Source: Nocardioides potassii (GTDB taxonomy: Bacteria > Actinomycetota > Actinomycetes > Propionibacteriales > Nocardioidaceae). Taken from it: DNA of 64,000 nt. The notes below the pieces were generated by a model, which searched no databases, was not told where the DNA came from, and was given only the letters and a program-made list of their open reading frames with translations. Below, in pieces: positions 1 to 7,351 of the stretch. The translations under genes were made by a program, and so were the position numbers. The stretch spans positions 62,001 to 126,000 of the forward strand of contig NZ_JAKJHZ010000005.1 of assembly GCF_021648885.1 (NCBI RefSeq), in the 5' to 3' direction. The number at the start of each line of letters is the position of its first letter. Position 1 is the first letter of the stretch.

Positions 1-651
1 GTCATCGTGTGGCCCCCGCTGCGTCGTCGTACGGCTGCCAAGGCGCTCGACCGCATCGACGACGGCATCGGTGAGCTCCTCATCGACATGGCGGGCGGGC
101 TCGGCGACGGCTGCCAGGACGAGGACATCACCGCGTGGATCGACCGCACCCGCGACCTCGACGAGGACCTCGACCAGGCGTGGGCGCTCGTGCGTCAGGC
201 GCAGGAGAGCGCCCGCATGAACCCGCGCCGCTCGGCCCGCCCGATGAAGAACCCGGAGCACTGGCACGAGCTGCTGCGCCGGATGGAGCAGGCCATCGCG
301 GAGACGCGCAGCCTGGCCCGCACCCTCGGCGGGCAGAGCGCGCACCGGGAGACGTGGGGCGAGGCGTTCGCGACCCCGTGGATAAAGATGCTCGGCGACG
401 CGGGCCGCGCGGCGTCGGAGGCCGACCCGGGCGGGCTGCTGGACGTACGGCGCAGGCTCGTCGAGCTCAGTGAGGAGATGCGGGCGACCGAGAGGTCTCC
501 GGAGTGGCCGATCTACGGCGCCCTCATCATCAACCTGCGCAACATCATCGACGCCATGGACGTGGTCGCCGAGGCGAACCCGATCGGTGCACCGCCGCTC
601 CCGATCCACCTCCCGCAGCGTCGGTCGGCCGTGCCGAGGGAGAGCGCTTGA
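1..651 (+). CDS. FUSC/aromatic acid exporter family protein, C-terminal part
   Basis: The reading frame is open from base 1, so the start and the membrane domain lie outside the window; about 216 residues are visible. The segment is soluble-looking, helical and rich in Arg, Glu and Asp, beginning with WPPLRRRTA and containing ESARMNPRR. That matches the cytoplasmic C-terminal domain of actinobacterial FUSC/DUF939-type aromatic acid exporters. The family is thought to export small aromatic acids across the membrane. No transmembrane segment remains in the visible part, so the assignment rests on this tail alone. The gene ends at the MerR-like operator of the next gene. Confidence 0.6.
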   Translation, partial: VIVWPPLRRRTAAKALDRIDDGIGELLIDMAGGLGDGCQDEDITAWIDRTRDLDEDLDQAWALVRQAQESARMNPRRSARPMKNPEHWHELLRRMEQAIAETRSLARTLGGQSAHRETWGEAFATPWIKMLGDAGRAASEADPGGLLDVRRRLVELSEEMRATERSPEWPIYGALIINLRNIIDAMDVVAEANPIGAPPLPIHLPQRRSAVPRESA

Positions 652-652
652 C

Positions 653-669
653 CTTGACCTCGGGTCAAG
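653..669 (+). promoter_or_regulatory. MerR-type operator
   Basis: A perfect inverted repeat, CTTGACC (653-659) and GGTCAAG (663-669) with a 3-bp spacer, lies about 50 bp upstream of the MerR-PP2C start. MerR regulators bind palindromes of this kind between long-spaced -35 and -10 boxes. TTGACC at 654-659 could itself be the -35. Autoregulation by the downstream gene is inferred. Confidence 0.6.
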
Positions 670-721
670 CCGGATGGTCGTCTCGCCGGCGACGCCAGGT
701 CCCGGTCACGAGAGGACGACG

Positions 722-1783
722 ATGCTGACGATCGGCGAGTTCGCGCGGGCGACCGGCCTGACGGCCAAGGCGCTGCGGTTGTACGACGACCTGGGGCTGC
801 TGGCCCCCGCGGACGTGGACGCGCACACCGGCTACCGGCGCTACACGGCGGACCAGGTGAACCGGGCGCGTCTGGTCGCCCGGCTGCGGTCGGTGGGGGT
901 GCCGCTGCGGCGCATCGCCACGATCGTCGGCCTGGACGACCGCGAGGCCGCAGCGGCCGAGCTGCTGTCGTACTGGCGCCAGGTCGAGGCCGACACCGCG
1001 TCGTCGCGCCACGTCGTCGCCGCTCTCGTGTCAGAGATGAGAGGACACGACATGCACCCCACCGCCACCCACCACCCGGCTCCCCGCTCGGCGCACCGCG
1101 CCGGCCGGGGCGGACGATCCCTCGACCTCGACCGGGTCCACCCGCGCGAGCACCGCGTCGCCGCGCAGGTCACCGGTCAGCGGGTCTTCGCCGTCGCAGA
1201 CGGCTACGGCGAGGACGGCGCCGCCGACGCGGCACTCGAGGCGCTCGCGAGCCTCGACGGCGCGGAGCAGGTCGCCGACCCGCTGGGCGCGCTCGACGCG
1301 ACCGTCACTCGCGCGGCCGAGGCCGTCGCCGCCCGCGGCGTGGACGCGGGAGGCACGACGCTGACCGCGTTGCTCCTGGCCGGCGACCGGGCCCTCGTCG
1401 CCCACGTCGGTGACTCGCGGGCGTACGTCGTCCGCGACGGCAGCCTGGAGCGGCTCACCCGCGACCACACGGTCGTCCAGTCGCTCATCGACGAGGGGAG
1501 GCTCACCGCCGACGAGGCGCGCTCGGACCCCGACCGCAACCTGCTCAACCGCGCGCTCGCCCCGGGGGCGCCGGCGGCGCCGGACCTGTCGGTCCGTCAG
1601 CTGCACGCGGGCGACCGGTTCGTCCTCACCACGGACGGCGTGCACAGCGTCCTCGAGCCGCGTCGGCTCGCCGAGCTGCTGCTCGCCCCGGGGACGCCCG
1701 AGGAGGTGACGCACGCCGTCGAGGCGGCGGTGCTCGCTGCCGGGGCGCCCGACAACTACGGCGTCGTGGTCGTCGACGTGTAG
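722..1783 (+). CDS. MerR regulator fused to a PP2C-type Ser/Thr phosphatase
   Basis: 353 residues. Residues 1-75 are a MerR winged helix (MLTIGEFARATGLTAKALR, then YRRYTADQV), followed by a helix to about 105. A His/Pro/Arg linker leads to a PP2C phosphatase domain at about 132-353. The metal-binding acidic residues are present: D160-G161 in FAVADGYG, G230-D231 in HVGDSRAYV, D305-G306 in TTDGVH and D344-N345 near the end. The phosphatase should therefore be active. The ATG at 722 starts the MerR domain. A second in-frame ATG at 1052 (residue 111) has AGAGGA just upstream and could yield the phosphatase alone. The fusion suggests that dephosphorylation is tied to DNA-bound effector sensing; no ligand can be named. 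Confidence 0.85.
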   Translation: MLTIGEFARATGLTAKALRLYDDLGLLAPADVDAHTGYRRYTADQVNRARLVARLRSVGVPLRRIATIVGLDDREAAAAELLSYWRQVEADTASSRHVVAALVSEMRGHDMHPTATHHPAPRSAHRAGRGGRSLDLDRVHPREHRVAAQVTGQRVFAVADGYGEDGAADAALEALASLDGAEQVADPLGALDATVTRAAEAVAARGVDAGGTTLTALLLAGDRALVAHVGDSRAYVVRDGSLERLTRDHTVVQSLIDEGRLTADEARSDPDRNLLNRALAPGAPAAPDLSVRQLHAGDRFVLTTDGVHSVLEPRRLAELLLAPGTPEEVTHAVEAAVLAAGAPDNYGVVVVDV

Positions 1784-1809
1784 GCCGGCCGGATCCCCGC
1801 AAATAGCTC

Positions 1810-1837
1810 GAGGCCCTGACCAGTCGGTCAGGGCCTC
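1810..1837. terminator. Bidirectional intrinsic terminator
   Basis: A 12-bp perfect stem, GAGGCCCTGACC and GGTCAGGGCCTC, with a 4-nt loop sits between the rightward MerR-PP2C gene and the leftward tRNA-His. There is no long U tract, as is common in high-GC actinobacteria. Confidence 0.75.
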
Positions 1838-1847
1838 GCGCTGTTGG

Positions 1848-1921
1848 GGTGAGTAACGGGACTCGAACCCGCGACATCCGCCACCACAAGGCGGCGCTCT
1901 ACCAGCTGAGCTATACCCACC
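1848..1921 (-). tRNA. tRNA-His (GTG)
   Basis: The minus strand folds as a cloverleaf. The acceptor GTGGGTA pairs with TACTCAC, an extra 5' G opposes C73 as in histidine tRNAs, the anticodon loop is TTGTGGT (anticodon GTG), and the T arm carries GGTTCGAGTCC. It lies just downstream of orn on the same strand. Confidence 0.95.
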
Positions 1922-1982
1922 ATGCCTGCTCGATCGTCACCGGTTGCCCGGGGCGTCGAGGACGACGTGAAGTGTAGGGCAA

Positions 1983-2651
1983 TCAGTGGCCGGAGCTGGA
2001 ATCCGGTCCACCCTCGCCGTCAGCCTCGAGCCCGCCCTCGATCCCGAGCCCGGTCAGCTGCCCGCCGTGGCGCGCCGCGATCTCCTTGGCCAGGGCGCTG
2101 TCCGGGCCGGGCTGCGGCACGAAGACGGCCTCGCGGTAGTAGCGCAGCTCCTCGATGCTCTCCTGGATGTCGGCCAGCGCGCGGTGGTTGCCACGCTTGG
2201 TCGGGGCCGCGAAGTAGGCACGCGGGTACCACCGGCGCGAGAGCTCCTTGATCGAGGAGACGTCGACGATGCGGTAGTGGAGGAAGGCGTCGAGCGCCTT
2301 CATGTCGCGCGCGAGGAAGGCCCGGTCCGTGGCGACGGTGTTGCCGGCGAGCGGGGGACGGCTGCCCTCTGCGCAGTGCTCGTGGATGTAGGCCAGCACC
2401 TGCTCCTCGGCGTCCGCGAGCGTCGTACCGCCGTCGAGCTCGTCGAGCAGGCCGGACTTCTCGTGCATGCTCCGCACGAACTCGACCATCTGGTCCAGCG
2501 ACTCCTGCGACGGCTTGATGATCAGGTCGATGCCCTCGCCGAGGACGTTGAGCTCGAAGTCCGTCACGAGCGCGGCGACCTCGATCAGCGCGTCGGCGCC
2601 GAGGTCGAGGCCGGTCATCTCGCAGTCGATCCATACCAGTCTGTCGCTCAC
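1983..2651 (-). CDS. orn: Oligoribonuclease
   Basis: 222 residues, a DEDDh 3'-5' exoribonuclease that degrades 2-5 nt RNAs, and pGpG in organisms with c-di-GMP. Motifs are Exo [13 protein letters not shown] near the N-terminus, Exo II in [12 protein letters not shown], and Exo [20 protein letters not shown]. The GTG at 2651 begins [13 protein letters not shown]. Longer upstream extensions are Arg/Pro-rich readthrough and do not belong to the family. Length is slightly above the usual 180-200 because of an acidic, Gly/Ser-rich C-terminal tail. tRNA-His follows 61 bp downstream on the same strand. Confidence 0.95.
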   Translation of the reverse strand: MSDRLVWIDCEMTGLDLGADALIEVAALVTDFELNVLGEGIDLIIKPSQESLDQMVEFVRSMHEKSGLLDELDGGTTLADAEEQVLAYIHEHCAEGSRPPLAGNTVATDRAFLARDMKALDAFLHYRIVDVSSIKELSRRWYPRAYFAAPTKRGNHRALADIQESIEELRYYREAVFVPQPGPDSALAKEIAARHGGQLTGLGIEGGLEADGEGGPDSSSGH

Positions 2652-2721
2652 GAGCCGCCACCCTACGCGCTGCGCGGACGCTCTCAGGCACGGCTCAGGG
2701 TCACCTCTTAGCCTCAGGGGT

Positions 2722-3264
2722 GTGAGCGGAGGGGTGAGGGACTGGTTCGGCCTCGTCGCGCGCCTGGTGACCGGTGGCGTGTGGATCGTGGCCGGCGCGC
2801 TCAAGCTGCCGCACCCCGCGGACAGCGTGCGCGCGGTGCGGGCGTACGACCTCCTGCCGGAGGCAGTGGTGCCCGCCGTGGGGCACCTGCTCCCGGTCAT
2901 CGAGGTCGTGATCGGGCTCTGCCTGGTCCTCGGCGTGCTGGTGCGCGGCACCTCGATCGTCTCGGCGCTGCTCTTCGTTGCCTTCATCATCGGCATCTCG
3001 AGCGCCTGGGCGCGCGGGCTGTCGATCGACTGCGGCTGCTTCGGCGGCGGGGGCCAGATCCCGGACGCCGCGGCGAAGTACCCCGGGGAGATCGCCCGAG
3101 ACGTGGGACTGCTGGCGCTGAGCCTCTGGCTGGTCGTCCGGCCCCGCTCGCGGTTCGCGCTCGACTCCGTCCTGTTCACCTCCGGCACGGACGACGACAC
3201 TGATCCAGACGACGACGAAGGAAGCCTCGATGGCGCAGAAGAAGACCTCGCACAGGACCGCTGA
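2722..3264 (+). CDS. MauE/DoxX-family redox-associated membrane protein
   Basis: 180 residues with four predicted membrane helices. [10 protein letters not shown] motif in the third loop is typical of MauE-like proteins, which pass electrons to periplasmic thiol-disulfide enzymes. The GTG at 2722 was chosen because it begins directly before the first membrane helix. The C-terminus is very acidic and overlaps the DsbA-like gene by 35 bp in another frame. The pair probably works as a membrane reductase or oxidase with its extracytoplasmic partner; the direction of electron flow cannot be told from sequence. Confidence 0.8.
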   Translation: MSGGVRDWFGLVARLVTGGVWIVAGALKLPHPADSVRAVRAYDLLPEAVVPAVGHLLPVIEVVIGLCLVLGVLVRGTSIVSALLFVAFIIGISSAWARGLSIDCGCFGGGGQIPDAAAKYPGEIARDVGLLALSLWLVVRPRSRFALDSVLFTSGTDDDTDPDDDEGSLDGAEEDLAQDR

Positions 3265-4009
3265 GGAGAAGGCCGCGACCGCGGCCAAGCGGGAGGCCCG
3301 GCGGGCTCGCACCGAGCGCGCCCGCGTGCAGGCCGAGGAGCGCCGCAAGGCCGCCAAGCGCAAGGAGCAGCTCACCCGGTTCGGACTCGTCGCCGGTGTC
3401 CTGGTGCTGATCGTCGGCGGCTACTTCCTGGTCACCAGCCTCGGCTCGGACAAGCCGGACACGCCGCCCGAGGGCGCGACGTCGTCGTACGGCATGCGCA
3501 TCGGTGACGCGGACGCGCCGAAGCAGGTCGTGGTCTACGAGGACTTCCTCTGCCCGTTCTGCGGCCAGCTCGAGACGACGGTGCGCGACCAGCTCGACGC
3601 CGCCGTCGAGGCCGGGGACGTCAGCGTGGAGTTCCGCCCGCTGAACTTCCTCTCGCGGCTCGGGGACTACTCGATGGACTCCGCCAACGCGTTCGCGGTC
3701 GTCCTCGACGCCTCCGGTCCCGACGTCGCCAAGAAGTTCCACGACCTGCTCTTCGACAACCAGCCGTCCGAGAATGGTCCGTTCCCGAGCAAGGACGACC
3801 TCGTCGACCTCGCCGTGCAGGCGGGTGCCACGGAGGCCGACGTGCGGCCCGGCATCGAGGACCTGGCCTACGAGGGCTGGGTCGACGCCGCCGAGGACGC
3901 GGCGTCGAAGGCCGGGGTCAACGCGACCCCGACCGTGCTCATCGACGGCAAGAAGGTCGAGGGCGAGGGCCTGACGATCGCCGACATCGCCCAGCAGATG
4001 GTCGGCTGA
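3230..4009 (+). CDS. DsbA-family membrane-anchored thiol-disulfide protein
   Basis: 259 residues: a highly basic cytoplasmic N-terminus (1-50), one membrane helix (about 51-71) and an extracytoplasmic thioredoxin fold. The active site is CPFC (C108, C111) in [10 protein letters not shown], and the cis-proline is P234 in [10 protein letters not shown]. The layout matches the DsbA/DSBA-like proteins of actinobacteria that oxidise or isomerise secreted proteins. It overlaps the MauE-like gene by 35 bp, so the two are one operon and probably partners. Confidence 0.9.
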   Translation: MAQKKTSHRTAEEKAATAAKREARRARTERARVQAEERRKAAKRKEQLTRFGLVAGVLVLIVGGYFLVTSLGSDKPDTPPEGATSSYGMRIGDADAPKQVVVYEDFLCPFCGQLETTVRDQLDAAVEAGDVSVEFRPLNFLSRLGDYSMDSANAFAVVLDASGPDVAKKFHDLLFDNQPSENGPFPSKDDLVDLAVQAGATEADVRPGIEDLAYEGWVDAAEDAASKAGVNATPTVLIDGKKVEGEGLTIADIAQQMVG

Positions 4010-4032
4010 TCCGGCCTGAGACACTGCCGGGC

Positions 4033-5073
4033 GTGAGCCTCCAGTCCTTCATCACCGGCCTGCCCAAGGCCGAGCTGCACGTGCACCACGTCGGGTCTGC
4101 GTCGCCGCGGATCGTCTCCGAGCTCGCGGCGCGCCACCCCGACGCCGGGGTGCCGAGCGACCTCGACGGCCTCAAGCAGTTCTTCACGTTCCGCGACTTC
4201 GCCCACTTCATCGAGGTCTACCTCGCGGTCGTCGGCCTGATCCGCACGCCGGAGGACATCCGGTTGCTGACCTACGAGGTCGCCCGCGAGATGGCAGAGG
4301 GCCAGAACCTCCGCTACGCCGAGCTCACCTGCACGCCGTACACCTCCGTGCTGGCCGGCATCGCCATCGAGGGCTACACCGAGGCGATCGAGGACGCCCG
4401 CGTGGCGGCCGAGCGTGACTTCGGGCTGGTGCTGCGCTGGATCTACGACATCCCCGGCGAGTCCGGGATCCCGGCCGCCGACGCGACCTTGGAGTACGCC
4501 CTCCGGCACCGGACGGACGCTCTCGTCGGTTTCGGCCTGGGTGGGCCGGAGACCGGGGTGCCGCGGGCCCAGTTCCGGGAGCACTTCGACCGGGCGCGGG
4601 CCGCGGGGCTGCACTCGGTGCCCCACGCCGGTGAGACGACCGGCCCGGAGACGATCTGGGAGTCCCTTCGCCTGCTGGGTGCCGAGCGCATCGGCCACGG
4701 GGTCTCCGCCGCCCGGGATCCGGAGCTGCTCGCCCACCTCGCGGAGACGGGCGTCGTGCTCGAGGTCTGCCCGACCTCGAACATCGCGACCCGCGCAGTG
4801 GACCGGATCGAGGACCACCCGCTGCGCACCTTCGTCGACGCGGGCGTGGCAGTGACGATCAACTCCGACGACCCGCCGATGTTCGCCACCACCCTGAGCC
4901 AGGACTACGAGGTCGCCGCGGACCTGCTCGGGCTCGACGAGGCGGGTGTCGCCGACCTGGCCCGCGCAGCGGTCGCGGCGTCGTACGCGCCCGACGACGT
5001 GAAGGCGCGCATCGGAGCCGAGATCGACGCCTACGCGGCGGCCGACCGGCGTGTCCCGGGCGACACGCCGTAG
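4033..5073 (+). CDS. add: Adenosine deaminase
   Basis: 346 residues; deaminates adenosine and deoxyadenosine to inosine in purine salvage. Metal and catalytic residues are visible: HVHH (H16, H18), HAGE (H198, E201), H222 in ERIGHG, and D279-D280 in NSDDPPMF. The metal motif continues as HHVGSAS rather than HLEGT, a variant seen in a streptomycete-type subgroup. Start is GTG at 4033. The gene stands 23 bp after the DsbA-like gene and is followed by the two-hairpin element used as the phage attachment site. Confidence 0.93.
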   Translation: MSLQSFITGLPKAELHVHHVGSASPRIVSELAARHPDAGVPSDLDGLKQFFTFRDFAHFIEVYLAVVGLIRTPEDIRLLTYEVAREMAEGQNLRYAELTCTPYTSVLAGIAIEGYTEAIEDARVAAERDFGLVLRWIYDIPGESGIPAADATLEYALRHRTDALVGFGLGGPETGVPRAQFREHFDRARAAGLHSVPHAGETTGPETIWESLRLLGAERIGHGVSAARDPELLAHLAETGVVLEVCPTSNIATRAVDRIEDHPLRTFVDAGVAVTINSDDPPMFATTLSQDYEVAADLLGLDEAGVADLARAAVAASYAPDDVKARIGAEIDAYAAADRRVPGDTP

Positions 5074-5164
5074 CGCCCGAACTTCACCCTCACGAGGGGT
5101 TGTGGCGCCGGTCACCCCCGGGATAGAACTGCGGTGTCGGAAGGACTTCGGTCCGGAAGACACC

Positions 5165-5197
5165 GAGACCCCGGCAACTCATACTTGCCGGGGTCTC
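5165..5197 (+). terminator. Intrinsic terminator overlapping attL
   Basis: A perfect 13-bp stem, GAGACCCCGGCAA and TTGCCGGGGTCTC, with loop CTCATAC is followed by ACCTATTTTT. It ends add and/or the small RNA. The right arm lies in the att core and the left arm outside it, so the hairpin is complete at attL and broken at attR. Confidence 0.85.
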
Positions 5198-5205
5198 ACC
5201 TATTT
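5176..5205 (+). repeat. attL core (30 bp)
   Basis: Identical over 30 bp to 42039-42068, beginning AACTCATACTTGCC and ending CACCTATTT. Left of the core the sequence completes the add/small-RNA terminator, which is absent at attR; right of it phage sequence begins. Confidence 0.92.
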
Positions 5206-5239
5206 TTGAGCGTGAGATGCCCCGTTCGCGGGGCCTGAT

Positions 5240-5259
5240 GTAGCAGCGAAGTAGCAACG
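5240..5259 (+). promoter_or_regulatory. Putative integrase arm-type sites, left pair
   Basis: GTAGCAGCG (5240-5248) and GTAGCAACG (5251-5259) are 11 bp apart. The same two nonamers recur in reversed order at 41925-41945 beside attR. Arm-type sites for tyrosine integrases are short repeats of this kind on both sides of attP. Confidence 0.55.
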
Positions 5260-5260
5260 G

Positions 5261-5545
5261 TCACGAGTAGGCGTTCAGTCGACGCGCCGACCGCTGCCTC
5301 GCTCGCCCATCCCGTAGTCGCTGCAGCCGCTTCACCAGGAGCGGCGCGTACGCCAGCGCCTCCGGTCGGTCGATGAGCGCGTTGAGCACTTGGTAGTAGC
5401 GGACCGCCAGCATCCCGAACTGCTCGACAATCGCCGTCTCCTTCGCGCCCGGGTGGGTCCACTGCTGGGCCTCGAAGTCGAGGATGGCCTGCTCGTCGTC
5501 GGTCAGCTGCTGCATGCCGAGGACGGTATGCAGGGGGTCCGACAT
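5261..5545 (-). CDS. DUF3263 domain protein
   Basis: 94 residues matching the DUF3263 pattern: TDDEQAILDFEAQQW, then AKETAIVEQFGML, RYYQVLNALIDRPEAL, and a basic C-terminus VKRLQRLRDGRARQR. Such proteins are small, helical, probably DNA-binding, and common in actinobacteria and their phages. It is the gene nearest attL and is read toward it, away from the late genes. ATG at 5545 is used; an internal ATG at 5515 also begins just before the domain. Role in the phage is unknown. Confidence 0.7.
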   Translation of the reverse strand: MSDPLHTVLGMQQLTDDEQAILDFEAQQWTHPGAKETAIVEQFGMLAVRYYQVLNALIDRPEALAYAPLLVKRLQRLRDGRARQRSARRLNAYS

Positions 5546-5562
5546 CGACCTAGGGTGCAGCC

Positions 5563-5787
5563 ATGAGCACGGAGCAGTGGGGAGCCCGGACCGAGGTCGC
5601 GACGCTGATCGGCTTCGGCCTGTTCCTCGTCGCGCTGGGCGGGCTGCTCGCCTACCTCGACTTCAACAGCACGAGCGACACGGGAGGCGTGCTGCTGCTG
5701 CTCGGCGGTCTGTCCGCGCTCGTCGGGCAGGTGCTCGTCTTCATCGGCATCGTGGCGGTCGGCGTGCGTCTGGGGTCGCGCCCCTAG
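5563..5787 (+). CDS. Small two-helix membrane protein
   Basis: 74 residues with predicted membrane helices at about 12-31 and 41-68, a short N-terminal cytoplasmic stretch and a C-terminal RLGSRP. No family recognised. It is rightward, unlike the late genes, and ends with a 4-bp tail-to-tail overlap with the next gene. Its place beside attL and the acyltransferase suggests lysogeny cargo rather than a virion part. Confidence 0.6.
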   Translation: MSTEQWGARTEVATLIGFGLFLVALGGLLAYLDFNSTSDTGGVLLLLGGLSALVGQVLVFIGIVAVGVRLGSRP

Positions 5788-6158
5788 CCCCAGGTGTTGT
5801 GGGCGTGCTTGCAGTGGCTCGTCCTGCTGCTGGGGCACGTCGTGCACCGCGGACAGTCGGCGTGCGCGTCGCGGCCGAGCGACACAGCCTGCTCGACGGG
5901 TGCCGGCGGCGGTGTCACGAGGCCGTCGTCGTCGGTGAGCTCGGGGCGTCTGCACCAGGCGACGGGGACGGCGGCGATGTGAGCGGTGTGGAAGGGGTTG
6001 CGCCACTGCACCTCGAACCACCAGTCGCCCTGGTCGTCGACGAGGCGGGCACGGATCTCACCCTGCCGCGGCCCGGCGTGGTCGTGGCCGTCTGGAAAGG
6101 TGATGACGCACGCCGGCCGCTGGTGCTCGGGGTAGGTGTCGCGCATCGTGAGGGCCAT
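5784..6158 (-). CDS. Hypothetical phage protein with a Cys-rich tail
   Basis: 124 residues. The centre resembles a small beta-domain (GDWWFEVQWRNPFHTAHI), and the C-terminus has closely spaced cysteines, CPRCTTCPSSRTSHC, likely a zinc knuckle. It is leftward, convergent with the small membrane protein and divergent from the acyltransferase. Function unknown. Confidence 0.55.
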   Translation of the reverse strand: MALTMRDTYPEHQRPACVITFPDGHDHAGPRQGEIRARLVDDQGDWWFEVQWRNPFHTAHIAAVPVAWCRRPELTDDDGLVTPPPAPVEQAVSLGRDAHADCPRCTTCPSSRTSHCKHAHNTWG

Positions 6159-6229
6159 CGGGCCAGTGTGGGTCGCGGGTCCGACAGAGCAACAGCCCAG
6201 GTCGGCTGATCTGTGGAAGACTCCCGGAC

Positions 6230-7303
6230 ATGTCTCGGGGGAGTCAGCATCTGCGGTCGCTGACGAGCCTCCGCTTCATCGCTGCGTTCTTGGTGGTCGC
6301 GCATCACGCCGACCCGATGGTGTATCCGCCTAGTCTCCAGCCCCTCGCTGTGCTGAGGTACGGATATCTCGGCGTGACCTTCTTCTTCGTACTCTCCGGG
6401 TTCGTGCTGGTCTGGTCGGCCCGAGACGACGACACCGCGAGGGGCTTTTACCGGCGTCGATTCGCGCGGGTCTGGCCGCTACACGCGCTCACCTTCTGCC
6501 TGGCGGCGGGACTCGCAGCCGCGGGCCTGGTCGACGTCTACGGGCCGGCTTGGGCGGCACCGATCAATCTGGCGCTGCTGCAGGCTTGGGTCCCGGATTC
6601 CGAGGTGATCCTGTCCTTCAACGACGTCTCTTGGTCGCTGTCGGCCGAGGCGTTCTTCTACGCCGTGTTCCCCGTGCTGGTGATCCTCGGGCGGCGGCGT
6701 GGGTGGCCGGTGATGCTCGTGGCCGGGGTCATCTGGCTGGTAGTCGGCGGGGTTTTGGCTCAGGCGCTCGGCTCGCCGGGGTACGTGAGCACTTTCCCTG
6801 CGTACAGGGTTGGCGAGTTCGTCGTTGGGATGGCGCTCGGCCTGGCGGCGCGACGAGCGACTCCAGCGCGCCAAGCGCTCGTTCCGACATCGCTTGCCTC
6901 CGCGTCAGTCGCGGTGTCGTTCGTGGCCCTGCTTGCGTTCAACCGCTTCAGCGGCGGGTGGTTCGCCGATCACGCGTGGGCTGCGACGCTCGTGATGCTT
7001 CCCTCGGTGGCGCTCGTCGTCATGGCGTTCGCCGCGCGTGATGCGGCTGGCCGGGAGGGGCTGCTGACCCACCCGGTGATGGTCCGGCTCGGCTTGTGGT
7101 CGTTCGCGCTTTACATGGTGCACAACATCGTCCTGCGGTTGGCCCGGCCCTGGACGAGTGAGCACGGATGGACAGTGTTCATCGCGATCGCGGTCGCCGT
7201 CGCACTCTCGGGACTCCTGTACGAGGCGTTCGAGCGGCCCGTTGAGAAGCGGTTGCGTGGCAGGGCCCGTCCGGCTGTGCAGCTCGAGCCTGCGGGGAAA
7301 TGA
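6230..7303 (+). CDS. Acyltransferase 3 family membrane protein
   Basis: 357 residues with about ten membrane helices. The family signature is at the N-terminus: LTSLRFIAAFLVVAHHAD, then GYLGVTFFFVLSGFVL and YRRRFARVWPLHAL. Acyltransferase-3 proteins move acetyl or similar groups onto cell-surface sugars. In temperate phages they commonly alter the host surface and block further infection. The gene is an isolated rightward unit next to attL with its own terminator, and its base composition looks slightly less GC-rich than its neighbours. A lysogenic-conversion role is inferred. Confidence 0.85.
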   Translation: MSRGSQHLRSLTSLRFIAAFLVVAHHADPMVYPPSLQPLAVLRYGYLGVTFFFVLSGFVLVWSARDDDTARGFYRRRFARVWPLHALTFCLAAGLAAAGLVDVYGPAWAAPINLALLQAWVPDSEVILSFNDVSWSLSAEAFFYAVFPVLVILGRRRGWPVMLVAGVIWLVVGGVLAQALGSPGYVSTFPAYRVGEFVVGMALGLAARRATPARQALVPTSLASASVAVSFVALLAFNRFSGGWFADHAWAATLVMLPSVALVVMAFAARDAAGREGLLTHPVMVRLGLWSFALYMVHNIVLRLARPWTSEHGWTVFIAIAVAVALSGLLYEAFERPVEKRLRGRARPAVQLEPAGK

Positions 7304-7304
7304 C

Positions 7305-7340
7305 AGAACCGGCCCGCCTCCGAGGAGACGGGCCGGTTCT
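7305..7340. terminator. Bidirectional intrinsic terminator
   Basis: A 12-bp perfect stem, AGAACCGGCCCG and CGGGCCGGTTCT, with a 12-nt loop lies between the rightward acyltransferase and the end of the leftward late operon. Confidence 0.85.
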
Positions 7341-7351
7341 GGTGCTGTAGG

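Larger units (their letters stand above)
5131..5205 (+). ncRNA. Putative small structured RNA that contains the attachment site
   Basis: Two hairpins follow a promoter-like pair (TTGTGG 5100-5105, 18-bp spacer, TAGAAC 5124-5129). Hairpin 1 pairs CGGTGTC (5132-5138) with GACACCG (5159-5165), has a symmetric GGAA/GGAA internal loop, and is capped by GGAC-TTCG-GTCC. Hairpin 2 is the terminator at 5165-5197. The short distance from the -10-like box to the structure suggests a transcript of about 75 nt. It could instead be the 3' end of the add mRNA. I do not recognise a named RNA family. Confidence 0.4.

Noticed and set aside
1983..3200. 405-codon form of oligoribonuclease
   Set aside because: The extra N-terminal 180 residues are antisense text of the MauE-like gene; the family starts at GTG 2651.
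5131..5205. 5S rRNA fragment or tmRNA end
   Set aside because: Neither the stems nor the terminal sequences match those RNAs.
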